This document shows, one piece after another, positions 1 to 6,070 of a stretch of DNA of 9,424 bases. The stretch is from NCBI GenBank assembly GCA_964637835.1, contig CAZWYF010000096.1, forward strand, positions 1-9,424, written 5' to 3'. Made by a program: the position numbers and the translations under genes. The notes below the pieces were generated by a model that saw nothing but the letters and a program-made list of their open reading frames with translations, made no database searches and was not told the DNA's origin. The stretch's first letter is position 1; every line of letters begins with the position of its first letter. Origin of the DNA: Glo-17 sp964637835. GTDB taxonomy: Bacteria; Krumholzibacteriota; Krumholzibacteriia; LZORAL124-64-63.

Positions 1-100
1 TCGCTCGCCCGGTGGGCCGTCGGCATGACGGTCGCTGCCGGTACTGCCCGCGCTGCCGGCGCTCGCTCGCCCTGGCGCGCCACCGATCACTCCCGATCAC

Positions 101-160
101 GCCCCCGACCGCGCCCCCGACCGCGCCCCCGACCGCGCCCCCGGGCGCGCCCCGATCCGC
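101..160. repeat. 12-bp GC-rich tandem repeat
   Basis: Unit GCCCCCGACCGC occurs three times exactly (101-112, 113-124, 125-136). It is followed by a copy with two changes (137-148) and a more diverged copy (149-160). The array lies just downstream of the minus-strand protease gene, whose stop is at 168-170, and contains the 10-bp palindrome GGGCGCGCCC at 143-152. No T-tract follows on the minus strand, so I do not call a terminator. Nothing else in 1-167 resembles a gene. The plus-strand Arg-Pro reading frame across the array is an artefact of the repeat. Confidence 0.8.
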
Positions 161-167
161 CGCCCCC

Positions 168-3100
168 TCACCCCAGCACCTTGCGCACCCCATCTCCGTC
201 GAGGAACTCCTCCCGCAGCAGCGCGTCGGCCAGCTTGGCGAGTTCCCCGCGGCGCGTCTCCAGCGTCTCGCGGGCCAGCTCGGCGGCCTCGGCGAGCCAG
301 GCGTCGACGCGGGCGCGGGCGTGGTCGGCGAAGGCGCGGGCCGGCCCGTCGGGCAGGGCGGCCAGGGCCACCGGGCCGAACTCCGGGTCGAAGCCCCAGG
401 CGGTGACCGCGCGCCAGGCCAGGGCTGTGGCATGCTCGAGATCGCTGCCAGCGCCGGCGCCCAGGGTGTCCAGGCCGTCGGATGCGGCCCCGTCGCCCGC
501 GCCCGCTCCGAGCATCCGCTCCGCCTCGCGGCCGGCCAGGGCCACGGCGATGCGGGCGCGGACCTGGGCGCGGGAGAGGTCGTGGCGGGTCTCGTCGGCC
601 AGGGGGGCGAGGAAGCCGAGGGCGCCGCTCTCGCTGGGGACGATGGTCAGGTGGTCGATGCCGTGGTCGGGCAGCAGGGTGGCGTGGACCAGGGCGTGGC
701 CGGCCTCGTGCCAGGCGGTGGCGCGGCGCTCGTCCGGGCGCACGACCATGCCCTCGCGGGCGGCGCCGAAGCGCACCAGGCGGCGGGCGGCCTCGAGGTC
801 GGCGGCAGTGACCTCGGCGCGGCCGTCGGCGCTGGCGCGGTAGACCGCCTCGCGCACCATGCGGTCGATCTCCGCGGGGGTGCAGCCCACGGTGCCGGCG
901 GCGAGGTCGGCGAGGTGGTCGGCGGAGATGCCCTCGGCGCCGGTGGCGGCCAGGCGCAGGCGGAGGAGCTCTTCGCGTGCGCGGGCGTCGGGGCGGTCGA
1001 TGGGGATCACCTCGTCGAAGCGGCCGGGGCGCAGGATGGCCGGGTCCAGCGACTCGACGTGGTTGGTGGCCGCGAGCACGAAGATGGAGCGATCGCCCTG
1101 GGCGAAGCCGTCCATGCTGGCCAGCAGCTGGTTGAGGGTGGACGTGGTGTGCGCCATGTCCTGGGACGACCGCGTCCGGGCGATGCCGTCGATCTCGTCG
1201 ATGAAGACGATGGCCGGCGCGTACTCCTGGGCCTTGCGGAAGACCTCGCGGATGCGGGCCTCCGACTCGCCCACCCACTTGGACTTCAGCTCGCCCGCCG
1301 ACAGCGACAGGAACGGCAGGTCCGCCTCGCCGGCCACCGCGCGGGCCAGGAGCGTCTTGCCCGTGCCCGGGGGCCCGGCGAGCAGGAAGCCGCGGGGCGG
1401 CATGACGCCGAAGGCGCCGAGACGGGAGGGGTCGTGCAGCCAGCCGATCACCTGCCGGAGCCGGCGCTTGGCGCGGTGCAGGCCCACCACGTCGGCCAGG
1501 GTCTCGCGGGGCACGCCGGTGAAGCGGATGGGGGACGACCGATCCGCCGCGTCGTAGACCACCGCCTCGCGCGGTTCCTGCAGCGAGCACGCGATGCGCG
1601 CGGCATCGGGGTCCCAGGCGAAGCCGTGGGTGAAGCTGAGCGTCTTGTGGCCGCGGCGCAGGCCGTGCAGCACCGCCTCGTCGCGCTGGGCGGTGAGGAT
1701 GCGGGCGAGGCGGGCGCGCAGGTCGTCGTCCTGCAGGCCGTCGGTGCCGCGGCTGCGCACGGGGACGAACCCGCGGGCGCCGCCGTGGCGCATCACCGCC
1801 TGCAGCGTGCGATCGAAGCCCTCGCGCCGCTGCGGCTCCTCGCTGAAGAGCACCACCGGCAGGCGCGGGAACTCGCGGCGCAGCTGCGCGAGCACGGCCA
1901 GGCCCTGGTCGGCACGCGCGCTGCCGGGATCCTCGTGGAGGCTGAGGTCCAGCATGGCGAGCGTGGGCCGGAAGCGGCGCACCTCGCGGGCCACCGCCTC
2001 GCGCGCGGCCACGCGGCGCACCTCCACGGGCTGGTCGCCGCTGGCGGCGGTGAGCTGGGCGGGCAGGAAGTCGTCCTCGTCCACCACCAGGACGCGGAGC
2101 TGGACATCGCGGCGGGCGCGGTCCAGCCAGGCGGCCACGCCCGCGTCCGGCGCGATGCCCAGCGTCCAGGCCGGCGGGTTGGCCGCGACGAGCTCACCGC
2201 GGCAGTGCTCGAAGGAGCGCTTGATCAGGTCCAGGGCCCAGGACTCGCTGCGCGAGACGGCGCGGCGGGCATCGAGGTCCGGCATCAGGGAGGCCAGGAA
2301 GACCAGGCGGGCGTCCAGCGTGGCGGCGACGGTGGGCAGCGCGGGCGTGGCGCCCGCGCCGTCGCCCGCGCCGCCGCCCGCGGCCTCGCCATGATCGTCG
2401 GTCGTCGCCGCGCGCGCCGCGGCCTTCCGCGGCGCCGTGGCCGCGGCCAGCCCGCGCTCCACCAGCTGCGCGTAGTGCCGCACCTCCAGGCGGCGGAACA
2501 CCACCGCGCCGCCCTTGGCCAGCCGCGAGACGAACTCCGGCGCCAGCGCCGGCGGCGCCTCCTCGCCCGGCGCGCGGCCGCCGCCCGTGTCGCGGAAGCG
2601 GCGCGCGGAGGCCAGCAGGTCGAACACCGCGCCCGACGACATCTCCGCCCCCTGCATCACGCCGCTGGCATTGGTCTCGGCGAAGAACTCGCGGCCCAGG
2701 TTGGTGGTGAACAGCAGCCACGACTGCCGGAAGTCCACCGGCCGGTCCAGGGACTTGTCCACCACCTCGCCCCTGTCCAGCACCGCGAGCAGCGACTGGA
2801 TCACCAGGTCGTGGGCCTTCTCGATCTCGTCGAAGAGCAGGACGCAGCGCGGGTGCTCGGCCACGAAGCCGGTGAGGGTGCCGGGCCGCGAGCCCTTGTA
2901 GATCTGCTCGGTGCCGAAGAGCCCCTCGAAGTTCTGCTCGCCGGCCATGGTGCTCATGTCGAAGCGCTTCCAGGCGTACGGCCGATCCGTGCCCGCGCCC
3001 AGGTGCTCGGCGAAGCTCTCCGCCAGGTAGGTCTTGCCCACCCCCGGGGGCCCCAGGAACGTGAACACGCCGCGCGGGCCGTGGCCGCCGCCACCCACCA

Positions 3101-3629
3101 GGGCGCGGAAGTAGGCGTCGGCCAGCATGCGCACCGCCGACCGCTGCCCGAGCACCTTGCGGTTCAGCGCGGCGGCCAGCCGCTCGCTCGCCGCCAGCGC
3201 GGCCTGCAGCCGGCTCACCAGGGCGCTGGGTACCTGGCCGCCGTGGTTCCGCTCGCGCAGCTCGATCACCACCGGGTCGGGCTGATCCAGCAGGGCGGGG
3301 ATCAGCGCCTCCGGCGCCAGGGCCGACCCCTGCGCATGGGCCGCCGCGATGGCCGCATCGAGGAAGCGGTCGAAGCCCAGACGCTCGGTGGTCTCCGGCT
3401 CGGCGTCGGCGCGGTCGTGGCTCTCGAGCACCGACGGCGGCCAGGCGATGCCGCCGGGATGGGCGCCCAGGACGCCGAGCAGCGGACCGCTCACCCGGGG
3501 CTCCTCGCGCAGGGCATGGACGCCGCAGAGCAGGTCCGGGACGGTGAGGCGATCGCGCCCCTCGGCGCGGGCGGCGCGCTTGGCCCACTGGACCAGGCTG
3601 GCGGTGATGGGGTCGAGGGTGGTGCTCAT
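168..3629 (-). CDS. Soluble dual AAA+ ATPase / M41 zinc protease with internal receiver-like domain
   Basis: Predicted ATP-driven unfoldase-protease of 1,153 aa. Residues 1-150 are helical and resemble a degenerate Clp N-domain. AAA+ module 1 (about 155-400) is ClpB-D2/ClpX-like: Walker A GPPGVGKT 193-200, Walker B LLFDEIEK 264-271, sensor-1 TTN 308-310, and EFVSRL 365-370. After an Ala/Gly-rich linker (402-435), residues 511-625 look like a receiver, with acidic D517-D520 and candidate phospho-acceptor D561; the usual Lys appears to be Arg (R625). AAA+ module 2 (about 705-955) has Walker A GPPGTGKT 752-759, pore loop KWVGESE 784-790 (p97-like rather than FtsH FVG), Walker B FIDEID 809-814, and RPGRFD with arginine fingers R867/R870. 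The M41 peptidase has HEAGH 974-978 and probable third zinc ligand D1063 (SDLEHAT). I see no membrane segment, unlike housekeeping FtsH. Start 3629 is chosen for its AAGGAG and because the upstream 48 codons are low-complexity Arg/Pro. It is the last gene of a four-gene minus-strand operon. Domain calls are firm; the substrate is unknown. Confidence 0.93.
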   Translation of the reverse strand: MSTTLDPITASLVQWAKRAARAEGRDRLTVPDLLCGVHALREEPRVSGPLLGVLGAHPGGIAWPPSVLESHDRADAEPETTERLGFDRFLDAAIAAAHAQGSALAPEALIPALLDQPDPVVIELRERNHGGQVPSALVSRLQAALAASERLAAALNRKVLGQRSAVRMLADAYFRALVGGGGHGPRGVFTFLGPPGVGKTYLAESFAEHLGAGTDRPYAWKRFDMSTMAGEQNFEGLFGTEQIYKGSRPGTLTGFVAEHPRCVLLFDEIEKAHDLVIQSLLAVLDRGEVVDKSLDRPVDFRQSWLLFTTNLGREFFAETNASGVMQGAEMSSGAVFDLLASARRFRDTGGGRAPGEEAPPALAPEFVSRLAKGGAVVFRRLEVRHYAQLVERGLAAATAPRKAAARAATTDDHGEAAGGGAGDGAGATPALPTVAATLDARLVFLASLMPDLDARRAVSRSESWALDLIKRSFEHCRGELVAANPPAWTLGIAPDAGVAAWLDRARRDVQLRVLVVDEDDFLPAQLTAASGDQPVEVRRVAAREAVAREVRRFRPTLAMLDLSLHEDPGSARADQGLAVLAQLRREFPRLPVVLFSEEPQRREGFDRTLQAVMRHGGARGFVPVRSRGTDGLQDDDLRARLARILTAQRDEAVLHGLRRGHKTLSFTHGFAWDPDAARIACSLQEPREAVVYDAADRSSPIRFTGVPRETLADVVGLHRAKRRLRQVIGWLHDPSRLGAFGVMPPRGFLLAGPPGTGKTLLARAVAGEADLPFLSLSAGELKSKWVGESEARIREVFRKAQEYAPAIVFIDEIDGIARTRSSQDMAHTTSTLNQLLASMDGFAQGDRSIFVLAATNHVESLDPAILRPGRFDEVIPIDRPDARAREELLRLRLAATGAEGISADHLADLAAGTVGCTPAEIDRMVREAVYRASADGRAEVTAADLEAARRLVRFGAAREGMVVRPDERRATAWHEAGHALVHATLLPDHGIDHLTIVPSESGALGFLAPLADETRHDLSRAQVRARIAVALAGREAERMLGAGAGDGAASDGLDTLGAGAGSDLEHATALAWRAVTAWGFDPEFGPVALAALPDGPARAFADHARARVDAWLAEAAELARETLETRRGELAKLADALLREEFLDGDGVRKVLG

Positions 3630-3639
3630 GCGGGCGAGG

Positions 3640-3645
3640 CTCCTT
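3640..3645 (-). promoter_or_regulatory. Shine-Dalgarno of the AAA+/M41 protease
   Basis: AAGGAG on the minus strand lies 10 nt before the ATG at 3629. It fixes the start there rather than at the in-frame ATG at 3773, which lies inside the preceding gene and would add 48 Arg/Pro-rich residues. Confidence 0.8.
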
Positions 3646-3667
3646 GGTCCGGGGCGCCCGGGCGAGG

Positions 3668-3693
3668 GGGCGGGTGAACGGGGCGGGTGAACG
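3668..3693. repeat. Two adjacent 13-bp direct repeats in the intergenic gap
   Basis: GGGCGGGTGAACG is present twice back to back (3668-3680, 3681-3693). The repeats sit in the 88-nt gap between the second YbjN-like gene and the protease gene, the largest gap in this operon, upstream of the protease ribosome-binding site. They could be a regulator or RNA-structure site, or chance in GC-rich DNA; no function is shown. Confidence 0.6.
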
Positions 3694-3717
3694 GGACGGC
3701 GGCGTCGCGGCCGCCGC

Positions 3718-4386
3718 TCAGAGCATGGTCGGCGGGCCGGTGTCCTGGTCGGTGGTGGCCGCGTCCGCGCCATCCATCCGCGCGGCCAGCACGGCCTTGA
3801 CCCGGGCGAGGAAGGCGGGGTCGGGAGCGTCGGGTCCGCCGGCGGGCGCGGTGCCGTCGGCGGTGGCGCTGGCCCCGGCCCCGGCCCCGGCGGCGTCGCC
3901 GGCGGGCGCGGTGCTGCCGTCGGCGAGGTCGTCCCCGGGCAGGGCCACCACCCCCTCGGTGGCCGCGCGGCACAGGACCTCGTGGTACTGGTCGACGATG
4001 GAGCAGAGAGCGAAGATGCAGCGCTGGAGCTGGCGGCGGGTGAGCGCGGCGTCCTCGAGGGGCAGCTCGATGATGGGGCGCACCTCGCCGTCGGTGGCGT
4101 CCCACTCGAACTGCACCAGCTTGGTGCGCCACTGGACGCGGGCGCAGGCCCGCAGGAAGGCGTCCTGGTGGCCGCCGAGGACGAAGTACGCCCGCGGCGC
4201 CAGGAGGGTGAAGAACTCGCCGTCCTCCATGAGCTCGATCATCAGGGTGAGGGCCTTGTTCCCGTTCTTCTCGGGGTCGCGGTAGACCTGCGTCTCCATG
4301 GTGAGGAAGACGTACCCGTCCTGGCGCTGGTAGGTGAGCTCCAGCTGGTCGAGCAGGTCGGTGATCTGGTCGAGGGTCATGGCCAT
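3718..4386 (-). CDS. YbjN / T3SS chaperone-like fold protein with Ala/Gly-rich tail
   Basis: A 222-aa protein. Residues 1-148 match the pattern of YbjN-family proteins, which share the type III secretion chaperone-like alpha/beta fold. An N-terminal helix (TLDQITDLLDQL) is followed by beta strands around YVFLTMET, KALTLMIEL and FFTLLAPRAY, then the helix DAFLRACARVQWRTKLVQFE and the segment EVRPIIELPLEDAALTRRQL, ending in a Cys-containing helix (about 118-145). Residues 149-188 are low-complexity Ala/Gly/Asp, probably disordered. Residues 189-205 (DPAFLARVKAVLAARMD) form a short amphipathic helix that could be a docking peptide. No signal peptide or membrane segment. GAAAGG-type Shine-Dalgarno (GAAAGG, 4395-4400) lies 8 nt from the ATG at 4386; the next ATG (4380) is less well spaced. 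It lies 33 nt after the smaller YbjN-like gene and 88 nt before the protease. Family members often act as adaptors or chaperones; an adaptor role for the protease is inference from position. Confidence 0.82.
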   Translation of the reverse strand: MAMTLDQITDLLDQLELTYQRQDGYVFLTMETQVYRDPEKNGNKALTLMIELMEDGEFFTLLAPRAYFVLGGHQDAFLRACARVQWRTKLVQFEWDATDGEVRPIIELPLEDAALTRRQLQRCIFALCSIVDQYHEVLCRAATEGVVALPGDDLADGSTAPAGDAAGAGAGASATADGTAPAGGPDAPDPAFLARVKAVLAARMDGADAATTDQDTGPPTML

Positions 4387-4419
4387 GGCTGGCGCCTTTC
4401 GGGTGGGGGCGAGGGGCGC

Positions 4420-4812
4420 CTAGGCCCGCATGATCTGCGCGAAGGTGTCCACCGCCGCCTGCACCGCCGACAGGCCGCGTGGCAGCACGGTCCTGACCGT
4501 CTCGGGGGGGTCGCAGAACAGCTCGAGCGAGGCCCAGGTGTCGTCCTTGACCACGAATACCTTGGCCACCTTGGTCCGGGCGGTGGCGTCGTGGGCGGCG
4601 ACGTAGGCGCGGGCGCGCTCGTCCTCGTCCTCGATGGACCAGAAGTTGGGGAACACCAGGCGGAAGAACTCCGCGTCGTCCTCGTCCACGAACACGAAGT
4701 AGGTCTTGCCCTCGACCTTGAACATGAGGTCGCCATCCTTGTCGATGGTGGGGCGGAAGCCCTCCTGATCGAGAAACCCGCGATACAGATCCATGCGCTC
4801 CTGCCGGGTCAT
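4420..4812 (-). CDS. Small acidic YbjN / T3SS chaperone-like protein
   Basis: A compact 130-aa cytosolic protein with the YbjN/type III chaperone-like layout. N-terminal helix (TRQERMDLYRGFLDQEGF) is followed by strands PTIDKDGDLMFKVEGKTYFV, then VDEDDAEFFRLVFPNFWSI, a helix EDERARAYVAAHDATARTK, strands VAKVFVVKDDTWASLELFCD, and a C-terminal helix (about 110-128). The segment DGDLMFKVEGKTYFVFVDEDD is typical of the family. Its ATG overlaps the stop of the phosphatase gene in an ATGA, and an AAAGGA Shine-Dalgarno (4818-4823) lies 5 nt upstream, inside the phosphatase coding end. This predicts translational coupling. It is paralogous in fold to the next gene but clearly different in sequence, so the pair may form a heterodimer; that is inference. 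No catalytic motif is visible. Confidence 0.85.
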   Translation of the reverse strand: MTRQERMDLYRGFLDQEGFRPTIDKDGDLMFKVEGKTYFVFVDEDDAEFFRLVFPNFWSIEDEDERARAYVAAHDATARTKVAKVFVVKDDTWASLELFCDPPETVRTVLPRGLSAVQAAVDTFAQIMRA

Positions 4813-5768
4813 GCCGTTCCTTTCCGGACCGTCACCAGGCGCGCCTCCGACAGCGGCCGGCCCCGATCCTCCTCGCGCCAGCGGTAGGCGGCCAGGTGGC
4901 CGTCATGGGCGATGCTCAGGTCCAGGCAGGCCCAGTCGCGGCCCACGCTGGATCCATGGTGGTGGGGATTCCACCAGTAGTGGCCGAAGAACACGGGAAC
5001 GCCGTCCGGGGCCGGGATCTCCGGCACGGCGCTCGCCGCGATGGGCGTGGTCGCCGCGGGCCGGTCGCCGGGCAGGATCAGGCGTTCCGGGGCGTCGGGA
5101 CGACCACCCAGCCACCAGCGATACCGCGCCTCCTTGCGGAGTGTACCACGTCCGTCGTCGAAGTACTGCTCCGGGGCGATGGGCACCTCCGGTCCCTTGA
5201 GCAGCGTCTCGAGGATCCGGTTCTCCCGCGACGGCTTCTCGAACGCGGCCACCAGGAACTCCCGCGTCAGGCGATCGCCCCGCGTGAGGCGATGGGCGCG
5301 GAACTGCTCCAGGTGGTGCGGCGACCAGCACGCATGCACCACGCGCAGCGGGGCGTCGGGCAGCTCGAGCACCACCGGCAGGGTGAGGAAGAACTCCACC
5401 GCCTCGGCCCGGGCGGCGGGGTCGTCCCCGAACTCGCGGAGGAATTCCTCGTGCTGCGCACGCTTCTCCGGCGTGTGCGGGCGTAGGTGCACGCCGCGCC
5501 GTTCGGGGTGCTCGGTGTGGTAGCAGATGGCGTTGAGCTCGTGGTTGCCCATCACCGCGCGGGCCCAGCCGCGGTCGATCATGGCGCGGACGGTGTCGAG
5601 CACGCGGCGATTCGCGGGGCCGCGGTCGATGAGGTCGCCCAGGAAGATGGTGGTGGTGCCGGCCGGCGGGCGCCAGGCGGCGCCGTCGCGGGTGTAGCCG
5701 AGCCTGGCGAGGAGGGCGTCGAGCTCGTCCGCGTGGCCGTGGATGTCGCCGATGAGGTCGTGGTTCAT
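4809..5768 (-). CDS. Calcineurin-like metallophosphoesterase (PPP/PrpE-like)
   Basis: A 319-aa hydrolase with the full bimetal PPP-family signature: GDIHG at 7-11 (metal ligands D8, H10), GDLIDRG at 44-50, GNHE at 74-77, a further His in VVHACW (H145), and FFGHYWW with GH at 262-263. The first motif lies only seven residues from the chosen Met, as is usual, which supports the ATG at 5768. A modest GAGAG (5778-5782) lies 9 nt upstream. The in-frame extension to 5975 is Arg/Pro/Gly-rich and looks non-coding. Members include protein Ser/Thr phosphatases and PrpE/ApaH-type dinucleoside polyphosphate hydrolases; the motifs alone do not separate these. It is the first gene of the operon and overlaps the next by 4 nt. 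If it acts on the operon's products, dephosphorylation of the protease or of a stress nucleotide are options (inference). Confidence 0.92.
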   Translation of the reverse strand: MNHDLIGDIHGHADELDALLARLGYTRDGAAWRPPAGTTTIFLGDLIDRGPANRRVLDTVRAMIDRGWARAVMGNHELNAICYHTEHPERRGVHLRPHTPEKRAQHEEFLREFGDDPAARAEAVEFFLTLPVVLELPDAPLRVVHACWSPHHLEQFRAHRLTRGDRLTREFLVAAFEKPSRENRILETLLKGPEVPIAPEQYFDDGRGTLRKEARYRWWLGGRPDAPERLILPGDRPAATTPIAASAVPEIPAPDGVPVFFGHYWWNPHHHGSSVGRDWACLDLSIAHDGHLAAYRWREEDRGRPLSEARLVTVRKGTA

Positions 5769-6070
5769 GGTGCGATGCTCTCGATGGCGGTCGGCCGGCG
5801 GTCTGGCGCGTCCCGGGTACCCCGGACGAGGGCGACACGCCGGAACGGCCGAGTCCCAGCCCCACCTCGGGGCGATCTTCAGGCGGCGAGGGACGCGGAA
5901 GGCCCGGGTTCCTCCCCCGAGACCCTGTCCTTGGCGACGACCTGGAGGATCGGCCGCCCCCGACCGTCCCGTCAACCGCGAATCATCTAAAGGAGTCCGT
6001 ATATCCCGTCGACATCCCGATCATGACGACCCCCGTGACGGTGCGCTCCAGGAGGGAACGAGGTGCACAC
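5769..6070. other. Divergent intergenic region, probable promoters for both units
   Basis: About 300 bp separating the minus-strand phosphatase operon from the plus-strand sensor kinase. No ORF here has a family motif or good initiation site. The segment 5971-6024 is the most AT-rich, containing TAAAGGAG (5988-5995) and TATATC (6000-6005), and is the likeliest promoter or leader for the kinase. The TAAAGGAG has no ATG or GTG at proper spacing: the nearest ATG, 6023, is 27 nt away. I find no convincing sigma-70 hexamer pair or sigma-54 GG-N10-GC element on either strand. GGGTACCC (5815-5822) is an 8-bp palindrome within a longer imperfect one. Confidence 0.5.
6060..6065 (+). promoter_or_regulatory. 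Shine-Dalgarno of the hydrogenase-type sensor kinase
   Basis: GAGGTG, 5 nt before the ATG at 6071, matches the anti-Shine-Dalgarno well. A second purine run, AGGAGG (6050-6055), lies 15 nt upstream and is probably too far to act alone. Together they favour 6071 over the in-frame ATG at 6023, which lacks a nearby site. Confidence 0.7.

Noticed and set aside
143..152. Possible terminator hairpin after the protease gene
   Set aside because: GGGCGCGCCC is palindromic, but there is no T-tract on the minus strand and the surroundings are a GC-rich tandem repeat.
168..3629. Assignment as housekeeping FtsH or ClpB
   Set aside because: There are no N-terminal membrane segments for FtsH, no ClpB middle coiled coil, and the receiver-like insert and fused M41 domain fit neither.
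12..3677. Plus-strand open frame of 1,221 codons opposite the protease gene
   Set aside because: Its product is Gly/Ala/Gln/His/Arg-rich with no domain. The minus strand carries complete Walker, receiver-like and HEAGH motifs. The open frame results from extreme third-position G/C bias.
3982..4887. Plus-strand 301-codon frame across the YbjN-like genes
   Set aside because: Composition is His/Gly/Val/Leu-rich without motifs. It is antisense to two well-supported genes with Shine-Dalgarno sites.
4809..5768. Assignment as ApaH specifically
   Set aside because: The PPP motifs are shared by ApaH, PrpE and Ser/Thr protein phosphatases; nothing seen fixes the substrate, so no symbol is given.
5931..5950. 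TTGGCGACGACCTGGAGG considered as a sigma-54 promoter for the kinase
   Set aside because: It lacks the GC of the -12 element at correct spacing, and no enhancer-like repeats are visible.
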